Counted from the stretch's first letter, positions 1 through 10,298 are shown. The stretch: DNA of 64,000 nucleotides from an uncultured Phascolarctobacterium sp. (GCF_900770955.1 NZ_CAAGLX010000011.1:301589-365588); one strand, 5' to 3'. Numbers and translations: made by a program. Notes: generated by a model from the letters alone, not told the origin.

Positions 1-34
1 TTTGAATGCTTTGGTATATTTGTTGTTCATTATG

Positions 35-78
35 AAAACCTGCACAATTCTTTAATTCATAGAAACTATGTAGGTTTT
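35..78 (-). terminator. possible terminator downstream of the LacI-family gene
   Basis: AAAACCTGCA at 35-44 can pair with TGTAGGTTTT at 69-78, and an inner CATAG/CTATG pair strengthens it. It lies just past the stop of the leftward regulator gene. The U tract on the minus strand is only four bases, so it is a weak intrinsic terminator at best. Confidence 0.3.
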
Positions 79-103
79 ATTCTACATTATCCGACGGGAA
101 TTG

Positions 104-1171
104 TCAACGCTGGGGAGCCGGACCGCTGCTGGAGCGGGCAACAAGACGGCATTTGTATTCTACATGAGTGATAGGCTCAAATTTGCCGTTGTGCTCGTAG
201 CTGGCTATTTCTTCCTGCAGCAGCTTGAAGGCGCTTTTGCCGCATTCTGTAAGAGAGTTGTCGATAGTTGTCAGGCTGACTCCGCACAGATGCGAGGGGA
301 AAATATTATCGAAGCCGCAAAGGCTGATATCTTCCGGAATACGCAACCTCCTGTCGATGATAGCATTGTAGGCGCCATAGGCAACCATATCGTTGATAGC
401 GACTATGGCTGTTGTTTCCGGCGCTGTATCAAGACATCTCTTGGCAAGCTCGTAGCCTGTGCTGTACTCTACTTCAACGTGCGAAAGCTCGTAGTCGGAA
501 GTAATTTCTCGGGTAAAGAGAGCCAGCTTGGCACCTGCCGCCTTGCAGGCATCCTCCAAACCCTGACAGCGGCGCACACGCGAGGTGTGCTGGTCGTTGA
601 GCGTTGTCGAAAGATAGGCTATTCGCTTATGTCCCAAATCCGTAAGATGCTTGCCGATGAGCTGGCCTGCGGTAAAGTTGTTCATGTCTACAGTTGCCAA
701 CTCCAGGTCACTGCGTCTGTCACCGATAGCAACAACAGGCAGATATTTGCTCAGCCTGTATGCCAACTGTGGCTGTTGGGGAATCATGGCAAAGATGACA
801 CCGGCAACGTTGAATTTGCGGGCCTGCTCCATGATAAACTTTTCAGTATCTGTATCCCAATAGGTAGTGCGGACAGAGGTGACAAAGCCCTGCTTGCGGG
901 CAACGATTTCAATACCCTGGATAATAGTAGTATAGAAAGGATTGAATAATGAAGGACAGATGATAATGATAAGCGTATCAGATGGTCTGATGAGGGCATA
1001 TGCTTTTTCCTTGCTGCTTTTGTAGCCGAGCTCGGCAGCGATAGCATAGACCTGCTCAACGGTTTCCGCGTTGAAACGGTCAATACTGCGCCTGTTGAGA
1101 ATCATCGAAACGCTGGCAGGAGAAAGGCCTGCTTTGGCAGCAATATCCTTCAGTGTAACCTTCTTAGGCAT
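104..1171 (-). CDS. LacI-family transcriptional regulator
   Basis: A 355-residue regulator with the LacI layout. The N-terminal helix-turn-helix (residues 3-50) reads VTLKDIAAKAGLSPASVSMI, followed by a hinge and a periplasmic-binding-protein-like effector domain (about 60-345) with the family segments GVIFAMIP and GFDNIFPS. The start has a good AGAAAGGA ribosome binding site. The gene lies 48 bp downstream of the phosphodiesterase gene on the same strand, so the two are probably co-transcribed, facing the TRAP transporter genes. I infer it senses a sugar, polyol or phosphodiester-derived ligand and controls the divergent genes. The ligand cannot be read from the sequence. Confidence 0.9.
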   Translation of the reverse strand: MPKKVTLKDIAAKAGLSPASVSMILNRRSIDRFNAETVEQVYAIAAELGYKSSKEKAYALIRPSDTLIIIICPSLFNPFYTTIIQGIEIVARKQGFVTSVRTTYWDTDTEKFIMEQARKFNVAGVIFAMIPQQPQLAYRLSKYLPVVAIGDRRSDLELATVDMNNFTAGQLIGKHLTDLGHKRIAYLSTTLNDQHTSRVRRCQGLEDACKAAGAKLALFTREITSDYELSHVEVEYSTGYELAKRCLDTAPETTAIVAINDMVAYGAYNAIIDRRLRIPEDISLCGFDNIFPSHLCGVSLTTIDNSLTECGKSAFKLLQEEIASYEHNGKFEPITHVEYKCRLVARSSSGPAPQR

Positions 1172-1219
1172 AAATACAATCCTTTCTGATGTAATTTCCG
1201 GTTATAGGGCTGACATGAA

Positions 1220-1948
1220 TTATCTGCCTAAAACTTTAGCGGCAATATCAGGATAGTTGGTAATCAGGACATCAACACCTGCATCAATTAAATCTTGCAT
1301 CATTTCAGCGTCGTTAGGTGTCCATGCCTGCAGAGCAATGTTGTGTGCGTGCAGTTCGGCAGCAACACCTTCCTTGGCACAGAAATAGGTGCGGGCATTA
1401 ACGCTTGCGGCACCTTGGGAAGCTGCATATTCGCCGATGTTCATCAGCCAGGTGTCGGTCAGCAGACCGCATTTTGCTTCCGGCATCAGCTTTTTGATTC
1501 TGGCAATGGTGTAATGGTTGAAGGAAGAATACCAGATCTGGTCTTCCAGACCGAATTCCTTTACCATAGCGATGAGCTTTTCTTCGATGCCTTCATATTC
1601 AAAATAGCTGGTTTTAAGCTCAATATTGGTAATCAGCTTGGTGGTTTTCAGCCAGGTGAAATATTCGCGTAATGTAGGAATGGTTTGACGGGGGAAGAAG
1701 CCTTTGACATTAACGCCTACAGAAAGCATTTTCAGCTCTTCCAGGGTATGGTCCTTCAGCCAGCCGCTGCCGTTGGTAGTACGGTCGAGCATTTCGTCAT
1801 GCATGATAACGATTTCCCCGTCTTTGGTGAGCTGGATATCCAGTTCAATGCCGTCAGCGACAGTTTCTTCTGCTACCTTTTGGAAGGCAAGCATAGTATT
1901 TTCAGGATAATAGCCGCTGAAGCCGCGGTGCGCAAAAATTTGAACCAT
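1220..1948 (-). CDS. glycerophosphodiester phosphodiesterase, cytoplasmic
   Basis: A 242-residue GDPD-family TIM barrel that hydrolyses glycerophosphodiesters to sn-glycerol-3-phosphate and an alcohol. Catalytic and metal residues are visible: His7-Arg8 in FAHRG, Glu35 and Asp37 in GIELDIQL, and His50 in IMHDEML. No signal peptide is present, so the substrate must be imported first. The length fits the bacterial UgpQ/short GDPD type rather than secreted GlpQ. The start is supported by AAGGAGGAA. It is divergent from the TRAP genes and upstream of the LacI gene. Together with glycerol kinase at 5389 it suggests a glycerophosphodiester catabolic locus. Confidence 0.92.
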   Translation of the reverse strand: MVQIFAHRGFSGYYPENTMLAFQKVAEETVADGIELDIQLTKDGEIVIMHDEMLDRTTNGSGWLKDHTLEELKMLSVGVNVKGFFPRQTIPTLREYFTWLKTTKLITNIELKTSYFEYEGIEEKLIAMVKEFGLEDQIWYSSFNHYTIARIKKLMPEAKCGLLTDTWLMNIGEYAASQGAASVNARTYFCAKEGVAAELHAHNIALQAWTPNDAEMMQDLIDAGVDVLITNYPDIAAKVLGR

Positions 1949-2098
1949 TTCTATTCCTCCTTGAATTTTTCAATAAAGTTCAACAATATCTTAGCACAAG
2001 ATATGGCAAAAAACAAGTGGGACGTAATATGACCAACAGGGATAAAAAACGGCCAAAAGCTAGAAGAGAAGTGCTTTTATTAAAAGTGCGTAAAATTA

Positions 2099-2127
2099 TT
2101 GACAATTCTGTGTCACTCTGATAATAT
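2099..2127 (+). promoter_or_regulatory. promoter of the TRAP transporter operon
   Basis: A perfect TTGACA at 2099-2104 is followed after 17 bp by TAATAT at 2122-2127, about 75 bp before the dctP start. It sits in the divergent region shared with the phosphodiesterase/LacI unit, so the LacI-family regulator is the obvious candidate controller. I did not find a convincing operator palindrome. Confidence 0.6.
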
Positions 2128-2203
2128 GGTATCAGATTCAAAACGGGAATCTTTATTACAACAAATTTCAACAAAATTCAACAAGGGATTTAGGAGGATG
2201 AAC

Positions 2204-3238
2204 ATGAAAAAGATCGTAGCTCTTCTGTTAATGTCTGTAATGATGTTGGCGCTTACCGGTTGCGGCGGTTCTGACAAAAAGGATGAAAAGGCAGCAGGTT
2301 CTGACAAAAAGGTTGTTCTGAAGCTGAGCCATGTATTTTCTCCCGATGAGCAGCTGTACAAATCCATGGAATTGGTTGCTGAACGTATTAACAAGAAAAC
2401 CAATGGCCGTGTAGAAATTCAATGCTTTGGTCAAAACCAGCTGGCTTGCTACAAAGATGGCCTGGAGCAGGTTGCTAACGGCGCTAACTTTATTTCTGTA
2501 GAAGACCCGTCTTATCTGGGCGACTATGTACCTGACTTCAAACCGTTGGTTGGCCCGATGCTGTATCAATCCTATGACGAATATGAGAAGATGATTGAAA
2601 CTCCGTTGGTTAAGGACATGGAAAAGAAAGCTGAAGAAAAAGGTATTAAGGTTCTGGCTCTGGACTACATCTTTGGCTTCCGTAATGTTATGACCAACAA
2701 GGTCATCACCAAACCTGAAGACATGAAAGGTCTGAAACTGCGTACTCCCGGCAGCAAGCTGTTCATTGACACCATCAATGCTATGGGCGCAACTGCTACC
2801 AGCCTGCCGTTCTCCGAAACCTTGTCTGGCGTTTCCCAAGGCGTTGTAGATGGTCTGGAAGGCTCTGAATTCACCAACATCGGTACAAAATGCTATGAGC
2901 ACGTTAAAAATGTAGCTACCACCAAGCATTTCCTGGGTACCTGCGGCGTATACATTTCCACTAAAGTATTCAACAGCCTGTCTCCGGAAGATCAGAAAAT
3001 CGTTGCTGAAGAATTTGCTTACGGCGGTAAAGAAATGACCAAAATTTCCACCGAATCCTATAACAAGGTTTATAAGGAACTGGAAAGCAAGGGCGTTAAA
3101 TTCAACGATGTTGACCATGTTGCTTTCGAAAAAGCTACCGAGCCTGTATACAAACAGATGGAAGAAAAAGAAGGTGCAACTCCTGGTATCTATGAAAAGC
3201 TGAAAGCTGAGCTGGCAAAAATCCGCGCTGCAAAATAA
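2204..3238 (+). CDS. dctP: TRAP transporter substrate-binding lipoprotein, DctP family
   Basis: A 344-residue extracytoplasmic solute receptor of a TRAP transporter. The lipoprotein signal ends at LTGC with Cys20 as the lipid anchor. DctP hallmarks include LKLRTPGSK, whose Arg normally contacts the ligand, then TSLPFSETLSGVSQGVVDGLEG and a long C-terminal helix. I chose the ATG at 2204 because GGAGG at 2193-2197 gives better spacing than the ATG at 2198; an upstream extension to 2099 would cross the promoter. It is followed by the small and large permease genes. Context with a glycerophosphodiesterase and glycerol kinase suggests a glycerol-related ligand, which would be unusual because most characterised DctP proteins bind carboxylates. 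Confidence 0.9.
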   Translation: MKKIVALLLMSVMMLALTGCGGSDKKDEKAAGSDKKVVLKLSHVFSPDEQLYKSMELVAERINKKTNGRVEIQCFGQNQLACYKDGLEQVANGANFISVEDPSYLGDYVPDFKPLVGPMLYQSYDEYEKMIETPLVKDMEKKAEEKGIKVLALDYIFGFRNVMTNKVITKPEDMKGLKLRTPGSKLFIDTINAMGATATSLPFSETLSGVSQGVVDGLEGSEFTNIGTKCYEHVKNVATTKHFLGTCGVYISTKVFNSLSPEDQKIVAEEFAYGGKEMTKISTESYNKVYKELESKGVKFNDVDHVAFEKATEPVYKQMEEKEGATPGIYEKLKAELAKIRAAK

Positions 3239-3283
3239 GCTGTAGATTTTTTCAACATTACTAAACAGTTATAACGAAACATT

Positions 3284-3321
3284 AAGGAGCTACCACGCTG
3301 CATGCGGCGTGACAGCTCCTT
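3284..3321 (+). promoter_or_regulatory. intra-operon hairpin after dctP
   Basis: AAGGAGCT at 3284-3291 pairs with AGCTCCTT at 3314-3321, and an inner CACGC/GCGTG pair extends the stem. No U tract follows, so it is more likely a stabilising 3' hairpin or partial terminator that lets the binding protein be expressed above the permeases. One arm looks like a Shine-Dalgarno sequence and the other like its complement. Confidence 0.55.
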
Positions 3322-3370
3322 CCTTTGCATAATTTGCATAAGTATTACTATAAAAAATGGAGGTAAAATT

Positions 3371-3853
3371 TTGGGTAAAAACCTGAGCTTCGTGCTAAAT
3401 AATCTGGAAGATTTAGTTGCTGCATTTTTCATCAGCATTACTACCATACTTGTTGTTATCAATATTGTTCTGCGTTATGTTTTTAACTCCGGCCTGGTTT
3501 GGTCTGAAGAGGTTGCTACCGGCTGCTTTGTCTGGTCGGTATTCATCGGCGCTGTTGCCGTATTTAAGCATCGCGGTCACGTTGGCGTTGATATTATTGT
3601 AAAAAGAATGCCCCAGGCTATACAGAAGGCTGTTGGCCTGATTACTGATATTATTCTTGTAGCATTAAACGGTTACATGTCTTATCTCTCTGTTATTTAT
3701 ATTTCCAAATCCTATACGAAAATGACCCCGGTACTGGGTATTTCTTCTGTTTATATCAGTGCTTCCGTACTGATTGCGTTTGTGCTCATGACCATGTATT
3801 CTGTTAAATTTGTCTGGCAGGATGTTGCCGGTTCCGGAAAGGAGGAAAAATAA
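3371..3853 (+). CDS. dctQ: TRAP transporter small permease, DctQ family
   Basis: About 160 residues with four predicted membrane segments, the usual layout of the TRAP small subunit. I chose a TTG start at 3371 because GGAGG lies seven bases upstream and the first hydrophobic segment (LVAAFFISITTILVVINIVL) then falls near residue 20; the longer reading frame from 3302 has no ribosome binding site and runs through the hairpin. Family signs include the segment around WSEEVATGCFVWSVFIGAV. The stop overlaps the start of dctM by one base, implying translational coupling. It acts with the large permease in the inner membrane. Confidence 0.85.
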   Translation: MGKNLSFVLNNLEDLVAAFFISITTILVVINIVLRYVFNSGLVWSEEVATGCFVWSVFIGAVAVFKHRGHVGVDIIVKRMPQAIQKAVGLITDIILVALNGYMSYLSVIYISKSYTKMTPVLGISSVYISASVLIAFVLMTMYSVKFVWQDVAGSGKEEK

Positions 3854-5130
3854 TGGCTTATTTGCCCGTCATCATTGTCTTTGTCCTTTATTTTTCCAGT
3901 ATTCCTATCGCTTATGCGCTGTTCGGTGCAACGATTTCCTACTTTACCTTCCTGGATGCAACTTCTCCTGCGCATTTGGTATTCCAACGTATTATTACCA
4001 GCACGCAGTCCTTCCCGCTGCTGGCAATTCCTTTCTTTATTATGGCAGGCTCCATCATGAACTATGCCGGCATCAGCGATAAGCTGATGAAATTTACCGA
4101 CGTGCTCATGGGTCACATGACTGGCGGTCTGGCACAGGTTAACGTACTGCTCAGCCTGCTGATGGGCGGCGTTTCCGGCAGTGCTAACGCTGACGCTGCT
4201 ATGCAAAGTAAGATGCTGGTTCCGGAAATGGAAAAGCGTGGTTACGGCAGAGCCTTCAGTGCCGCTGTAACAGCTGCATCCTCCGCAAGTACGCCTGTTA
4301 TTCCTCCCGGAATTAACCTGATTATCTACGCGCTGATCGCCAGCGTATCTGTAACTAAAATGTTTATGGCAGGCTATGTGCCCGGTATCCTCATGGCAGT
4401 ATCCATGATGATTGTCGTTGCTATTGTTTCCAAGAAGCGTGGTTACAAGCCGTCTCGTGAAAAGGCTGCTACCTTTGGCGAAATCATGACTCAGCTCAAG
4501 GAATCTATCTGGGCGCTGCTCTTCCCGTTCGGCATCATTGCCGGCCTGCGCATGGGTATGTTCACTCCCTCTGAGGCAGGCGCTGTAGCTGTAGTTTATT
4601 GCATTATTGTAGGTGCTTTCATCTATAAAGAGCTGAAATGGGAATATGCCTGGCCGATTATGAAGGAAACTATTTACGGTACCAGCTCTGTTGTACTGAT
4701 TATCGTAGCAGCTTCTTTCTTTGGCTATTATCTGAACTGGGAGCGTATTCCGCAGCATATCACCTCCGCAATGCTTGACTTTACCCGCAATCCGTATATG
4801 ATGTTGATGCTGGTAAATATTCTGCTGCTGATTCTTGGTATGTTCCTTGAGGGCGGCGCTGCGCTGATTATCCTGGCACCGCTGCTGGTTCCTGTTGTAA
4901 CCAAACTGGGTGTTGACCCGGTACACTTCGGTATTATCTGTATTGTTAACATTATGATAGGCGGTCTGACGCCACCGTTCGGCTCAATGATGTTTACAGT
5001 TTGTGCGATAACGGAAACGCCGCTTGGCGAATTCTTCAAGGAGGTTTGGCCGTTTATCGTAGCACTGCTTGTAGCATTGCTTATCGTAACTTATGTGCCG
5101 GGGTTGGTAATGTTCCTGCCCAATCTGTAA
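3853..5130 (+). CDS. dctM: TRAP transporter large permease, DctM family
   Basis: A 425-residue DctM subunit with about twelve membrane segments, the sodium-driven channel of the transporter. Typical features are the re-entrant region GGVSGSANADAAMQSKMLVPEM, then SASTPVIPPGINLIIYA, and the C-terminal VHFGIICIVNIMIGGLTPPFGSMMF block written here as separate family landmarks (VNIMIGGLTPPFG). The length is typical. It overlaps dctQ by one base and has its own GGAGG at 3841. It is followed by direct repeats and a hairpin before glycerol kinase. Confidence 0.92.
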   Translation: MAYLPVIIVFVLYFSSIPIAYALFGATISYFTFLDATSPAHLVFQRIITSTQSFPLLAIPFFIMAGSIMNYAGISDKLMKFTDVLMGHMTGGLAQVNVLLSLLMGGVSGSANADAAMQSKMLVPEMEKRGYGRAFSAAVTAASSASTPVIPPGINLIIYALIASVSVTKMFMAGYVPGILMAVSMMIVVAIVSKKRGYKPSREKAATFGEIMTQLKESIWALLFPFGIIAGLRMGMFTPSEAGAVAVVYCIIVGAFIYKELKWEYAWPIMKETIYGTSSVVLIIVAASFFGYYLNWERIPQHITSAMLDFTRNPYMMLMLVNILLLILGMFLEGGAALIILAPLLVPVVTKLGVDPVHFGIICIVNIMIGGLTPPFGSMMFTVCAITETPLGEFFKEVWPFIVALLVALLIVTYVPGLVMFLPNL

Positions 5131-6891
<1,761 letters not shown>

Positions 6892-6911
6892 ACTAAATAT
6901 AAAAATACAGC

Positions 6912-6949
6912 AAAAAAGCCTTGCAGTTTGGACTTACTGCAAGGCTTTT
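6912..6949 (+). terminator. intrinsic terminator after glpK
   Basis: GCCTTGCAGT at 6918-6927 pairs with ACTGCAAGGC at 6936-6945, with A6 before and TTTTC after, so it could work in both directions. Confidence 0.85.
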
Positions 6950-7080
6950 CTGCTTTTTGATGAGTTGAGTGTTTGTTAGCCGGCTTTAGGAGTGCCGGCT
7001 GATAAGGAGTATTATAAAAAGAGTATTGTAAGGGGTGTGATATATATAAGCTATTAGCTTTTAGCTGAGTTAGGGGTGTA

Positions 7081-7869
7081 TCAGGACTGTTTTTCGATAT
7101 CGCCGAAGTAGAATTTGATGAGTCTTTTGTATTCGCCGCTCTTTTTATAGTCGCTCAAAGCAACGTTAAACTTTTTAATCAGCTCTTCATTTCCTTTTTC
7201 AGCATAGACAACAAGATCATCCTGGCGTTCGGAATGGCCTACAACCTGCAGGCAATTGTCGTCATCGGTATGAGTCATATAGTAAGCAGTGGTCAGGTTA
7301 CCGCAGATAGCGTAGTCTGCTTCGCCGGTTTCTACTGCATGTAAAGCGCTGGCATTTTCCGGATATTCAACAATGATGCTGCCGGGGAAGGATTTTGCAA
7401 CACGCTCAGAGGAAGAGCCTTTTTTGATGGCAACCTTACGGCCGTTCATGCTGTCGATGTCTGCTTTGAGGTTACTGCCTTTTTTGGCAACGATGGAGAA
7501 AGCTGCCTTTGCATAGGAATCGCTTGCAGCATAATCAATGGAACGTGCCTTGGTTTTGCTGAAGTTGTTCATGGCAATATCATATTTCTTATGATTCAGA
7601 CCGGGCAGAAGCTCGTCGAACGGGGTATTGATAAATTCAACCTTGTCATAGCCCATTTTTTTGGCCAGATCATTGATTAAATCGATATCAAAGCCGGTAA
7701 ATTTATTTTGCTCCTTGAGATAAAGTTCAAAGGGCGGAGAAGCAGGTGATGTTGCCACACGCAACACCTTGTCGGCGGCAGGTGCTTGCGTTGCCTGTTT
7801 GTCGCTGCCGCAGCCGGCTGATAAAAGCAGGCACATCATGCTGACAAGAATAAATAACATCTTTTTCAT
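7081..7869 (-). CDS. family 3 solute-binding lipoprotein (amino-acid type)
   Basis: A 262-residue extracellular solute-binding protein of family 3. The lipobox LSAGC puts the lipidated cysteine at residue 20. The mature protein has the family landmarks FTGFDIDLINDLAKKMG and the central GRKVAIKKGSSSE hinge. I chose the ATG at 7869, with GGAGG nine bases upstream, instead of the in-frame start at 7929. No permease or ATPase gene adjoins it, so it either serves a transporter encoded elsewhere or is an orphan receptor. The upstream region has a TTGACA promoter embedded in a long palindrome plus a TGAG-N6-CTCA site. The substrate is unknown. Confidence 0.85.
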   Translation of the reverse strand: MKKMLFILVSMMCLLLSAGCGSDKQATQAPAADKVLRVATSPASPPFELYLKEQNKFTGFDIDLINDLAKKMGYDKVEFINTPFDELLPGLNHKKYDIAMNNFSKTKARSIDYAASDSYAKAAFSIVAKKGSNLKADIDSMNGRKVAIKKGSSSERVAKSFPGSIIVEYPENASALHAVETGEADYAICGNLTTAYYMTHTDDDNCLQVVGHSERQDDLVVYAEKGNEELIKKFNVALSDYKKSGEYKRLIKFYFGDIEKQS

Positions 7870-7898
7870 TAGCAGATACCTCCATGCATTTATTAATA

Positions 7899-7929
7899 TG
7901 CTCAATAATACATATGAGCAACCACTCAT
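7899..7929 (-). promoter_or_regulatory. operator-like dyads in the 5' leader of the solute-binding protein gene
   Basis: TGAG at 7915-7918 and CTCA at 7925-7928 form a TGAG-N6-CTCA dyad inside ATATGAG/CTCAT arms. TGCTCA at 7899-7904 also mirrors TGAGCA at 7915-7920. The first dyad resembles the two sites upstream of the metal ATPase gene and the ArsR/SmtB consensus. The regulator is not encoded here. Confidence 0.4.
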
Positions 7930-7942
7930 TAATTGCCTAAAT

Positions 7943-7980
7943 TATATACCCCCTTAAGATAGCTTGTCAAGAGGGTATAT
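7943..7980 (-). promoter_or_regulatory. promoter embedded in a 12-bp inverted repeat
   Basis: On the minus strand TTGACA (complement of 7965-7970) is followed after 16 bp by TATATA (complement of 7943-7948). The arms ATATACCCCCTT (7944-7955) and AAGAGGGTATAT (7969-7980) match at 11 of 12 positions and cover both promoter hexamers, an arrangement expected of a repressor operator. Confidence 0.55.
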
Positions 7981-8030
7981 CAAAAAAATATTATTAAAAA
8001 TTATTGTGGATATAATTAAGAAGCGTTTGT

Positions 8031-8975
8031 TTAATTATGCGGATTGTGCGGACGTAAATCCGGCGGCAGCATAGTGCAGGCTTCGTGGCTGTCCTCGCTC
8101 AAAGGGTTGACATGCACCATGCAATGCTTTACCAGCGGAAAGTTTGCTTCAACAGCGGTGTGTACCATTTCTGCGATGTGATGTGCCTGCAGCAGGGTAA
8201 GGTTATCCTTGACGCTGATTTCAATATCAACGTAGATACGGCTGCCGAAAAGACGGCTGTGCAGACTGTCGAGATGCTCTACACCGGGAACGCGGGAAAC
8301 AAGCTCTTCCATAGCGGTTGCTGTTTCCTCATCACAGCTGCGGTCAACCATTTTATCCATAGAATCCTTGAATACTTCGTAGGCGGCATATAAAATCATC
8401 ACGCAGATTACCAGGCTGGCGATGGGGTCTAAAATAGGATAGCCCATGCGTGCGCCCAAAATACCGATGAAAGCACCGACGGAGCTCATTGCGTCACTGC
8501 GGTGATGCCATGCTTCTGCCATCAGGGCGCCGGAATTGATTTTTTGTGCAGCGTTGCGGGTGTACCAGAACATTGCTTCTTTAGCAACAATGGAAATAAT
8601 TGCTGCCCACAGAGCAAGCTGGCCGGGAACCTCCAGCTCAGCAGGGTCACCTACGATTTTTTCGTAACCACTGTAGCCGATGAGAAGGGCGATAATCGTC
8701 AGGATTATTGCCAAAAGAACAGCTGCAATGCATTCAATACGCTCGTGGCCGTAAGGATGGTCCTCGTCCGACGCCTTGTTGGAAAATTTTACGCCGGCCA
8801 TGACAATGAGGGTACCGAAAACATCGGACGCAGAGTGGATACCGTCGGAAACCATGGCAGCGGATTGGGCGACGAAACCGGCAATAAGCTTGCCCAATGA
8901 TAAAAGCAGATTACCGATAATACTGTTGATGGAAACAATCATAGCGATTCTTTCAGCATCGTTTTCAAATTTCAT
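8031..8975 (-). CDS. cation diffusion facilitator, probable Ni/Co exporter
   Basis: A 314-residue CDF-family transporter with six membrane segments and a C-terminal cytoplasmic metal-sensing domain. Metal-site motifs are visible in TM2 (SDGIHSASD) and TM5 (WHHRSDAMSS), plus the cytoplasmic DHPYGHERIE after TM2. CDF proteins exchange cytoplasmic divalent metal for protons. The specificity is suggested by the NiCo riboswitch directly upstream (9053-9138), which turns genes on when Ni2+ or Co2+ is in excess, so I infer nickel/cobalt efflux. The start has an AGGAGG site. czcD-like naming would be reasonable but metal preference is not proven. Confidence 0.92.
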   Translation of the reverse strand: MKFENDAERIAMIVSINSIIGNLLLSLGKLIAGFVAQSAAMVSDGIHSASDVFGTLIVMAGVKFSNKASDEDHPYGHERIECIAAVLLAIILTIIALLIGYSGYEKIVGDPAELEVPGQLALWAAIISIVAKEAMFWYTRNAAQKINSGALMAEAWHHRSDAMSSVGAFIGILGARMGYPILDPIASLVICVMILYAAYEVFKDSMDKMVDRSCDEETATAMEELVSRVPGVEHLDSLHSRLFGSRIYVDIEISVKDNLTLLQAHHIAEMVHTAVEANFPLVKHCMVHVNPLSEDSHEACTMLPPDLRPHNPHN

Positions 8976-9027
8976 AAATAAAACCTCCTAAAGTGGTCTT
9001 TGCATTTGTGCAGGCCTTTTTACATAT

Positions 9028-9068
9028 AAAAAACGCCTGCGAGATAGTAGTTAACTGTCCCGCAGACG
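9028..9068 (-). terminator. riboswitch-controlled terminator before the CDF gene
   Basis: On the minus strand CGTCTGCGGGA (9068 to 9058) pairs with TCTCGCAGGCG (9044 to 9034) and is followed by six U. The first arm overlaps the aptamer strand ending GGGACAGTT, so metal binding would prevent terminator formation and switch expression on. Confidence 0.8.
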
Positions 9069-9138
9069 TTGCGTCAAGGTCTGCTGCCCAGAGGGCCCGG
9101 CTGCAAAAACCCGGAAGAGGTTTACCGCCTGATCAGTT
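9053..9138 (-). promoter_or_regulatory. NiCo riboswitch (czcD motif)
   Basis: Read on the minus strand, the conserved blocks of the NiCo aptamer appear in order: AACTGATCAGGC, then GCAGCCGGGC, GGGCAGCAGA, and TCTGCGGGACAGTT. The outer P1 helix pairs AACTG with CAGTT. Established knowledge: this class binds Co2+/Ni2+ cooperatively in a four-way junction and controls CDF exporters. Here it sits between a strong promoter and a terminator overlapping its 3' strand, upstream of a CDF gene, so context and sequence agree. Confidence 0.9.
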
Positions 9139-9177
9139 TGTACTGTAGCTAAATTGCAGTGCAAAGAGATTATCTGA

Positions 9178-9207
9178 ATTATAAGCGGTTAGCAAAGGCT
9201 TTGTCAA
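9178..9207 (-). promoter_or_regulatory. promoter of the NiCo riboswitch/CDF unit
   Basis: On the minus strand a perfect TTGACA (complement of 9202-9207) is separated by 18 bp from a perfect TATAAT (complement of 9178-9183), about 40 bp before the aptamer. Confidence 0.85.
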
Positions 9208-9323
9208 GCAGTTTTTGTAAAATATTTTACAGTTTGCAGAGAAAAATTTCCTGCATAGAGATTAAGTGCTAACTATAGCAAGAGGATACCTATGGCTAAT
9301 CGATAAAGGCCATAAAGCAATTT

Positions 9324-10298
9324 TTACTCTTCGTCATCAAATTCCTTGATGGTGCCGTAGGCTACAAGAATAGTTCCCTTGGGAGATGCCAGTGCCGGGC
9401 AGACGTAAAGGATTACGCCTGTCTGCTCTGCGTAATATGTTGTCAGCGTGTTGCCGAAAACGTCAGTAATGCGTCCCAAAACCTGGCCTTCCTCAACAAA
9501 ATCGCCGCTATGAATATGGTGCAGCCAGCAGCCTGTTTCCAACGCTTCTAAATAAATAAGGTTTTCTACATCACGCGGAGAGTGATGGCGCGGCTTTACA
9601 GGCAGGGAGAACATTTTCAGCTTGCGCAGGATATTGCGGATATCATCCTTATAGGCTTCGATATCCTCGTGCAGGCAGAGACCGGCACCGCCGCGTTCAA
9701 TAAGAATAGAAGGCAGTCCGGTGCTGGCGGCGTAGTTATAGGCACCGCCTGTTGCCAACGAGCGTACCATATATTCCATATCGAGTACGCGAGCTACAGA
9801 ACGTGATTTCTTTTCTACTTCGGCAGTGGGCTGGCCGGGATAGTAAACGTAGGGATGCAGGCTTTCGTGGATATCACCGCTGTGCATGTCTACATAAAAA
9901 TCAGCAATCGGGAAAAAGTTGTTGCTGATTAAATATGCAGTTTTATCGGCAAGCGTTCCTGTGGGATCGCCCGGGAAAACGCGGTTCAGGTTTTTGCCGT
10001 CTTCGGGCACAATCATTTCGCGGCGTGCCCAGAAGCCCTGGATATTGACAGGGTGCATCATAATCAGGCAGCCTGTAACATGCTCGGGCTCAATATCGCG
10101 GCCCAGCTCCATTGCTGCTGCAATACCGGGGTATTCGCCACCATGGATGCCTGCGGTAATAAGCAGTGTGGGGCCATCGTTTTCACCATTGATAATAGTC
10201 AGGGGGATTTTTACATTGGTGTCCGGTACGGGCAGATACGTGCGTAGCTTAGTGCCGCGTTCGATAGTCAGTCCGCATACATTTAGTGTTTCAGACAT
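9324..10298 (-). CDS. M14-type zinc deacylase, succinylglutamate desuccinylase/aspartoacylase family
   Basis: A 324-residue member of the AstE/AspA-like branch of the M14 zinc hydrolases. Zinc ligands appear as His52 and Glu55 in TAGIHGGEYPG and a later histidine in VDMHSGD; KNLNRVFPG is the expected substrate-binding segment. The C-terminal part (about 240-324) resembles the family's beta domain with the GDFVEEGQVLGRITD lipoyl-like stretch. These enzymes cleave N-acyl amides. The substrate is unknown. The start has GGAG eight bases upstream. No operon partner is evident; CDF and MATE genes flank it. Confidence 0.85.
   Translation of the reverse strand: MSETLNVCGLTIERGTKLRTYLPVPDTNVKIPLTIINGENDGPTLLITAGIHGGEYPGIAAAMELGRDIEPEHVTGCLIMMHPVNIQGFWARREMIVPEDGKNLNRVFPGDPTGTLADKTAYLISNNFFPIADFYVDMHSGDIHESLHPYVYYPGQPTAEVEKKSRSVARVLDMEYMVRSLATGGAYNYAASTGLPSILIERGGAGLCLHEDIEAYKDDIRNILRKLKMFSLPVKPRHHSPRDVENLIYLEALETGCWLHHIHSGDFVEEGQVLGRITDVFGNTLTTYYAEQTGVILYVCPALASPKGTILVAYGTIKEFDDEE

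Noticed and set aside
6978..7000. terminator for the minus-strand lipoprotein gene
   Set aside because: AGCCGGC/GCCGGCT is a real hairpin, but it lacks a U tract on either strand.
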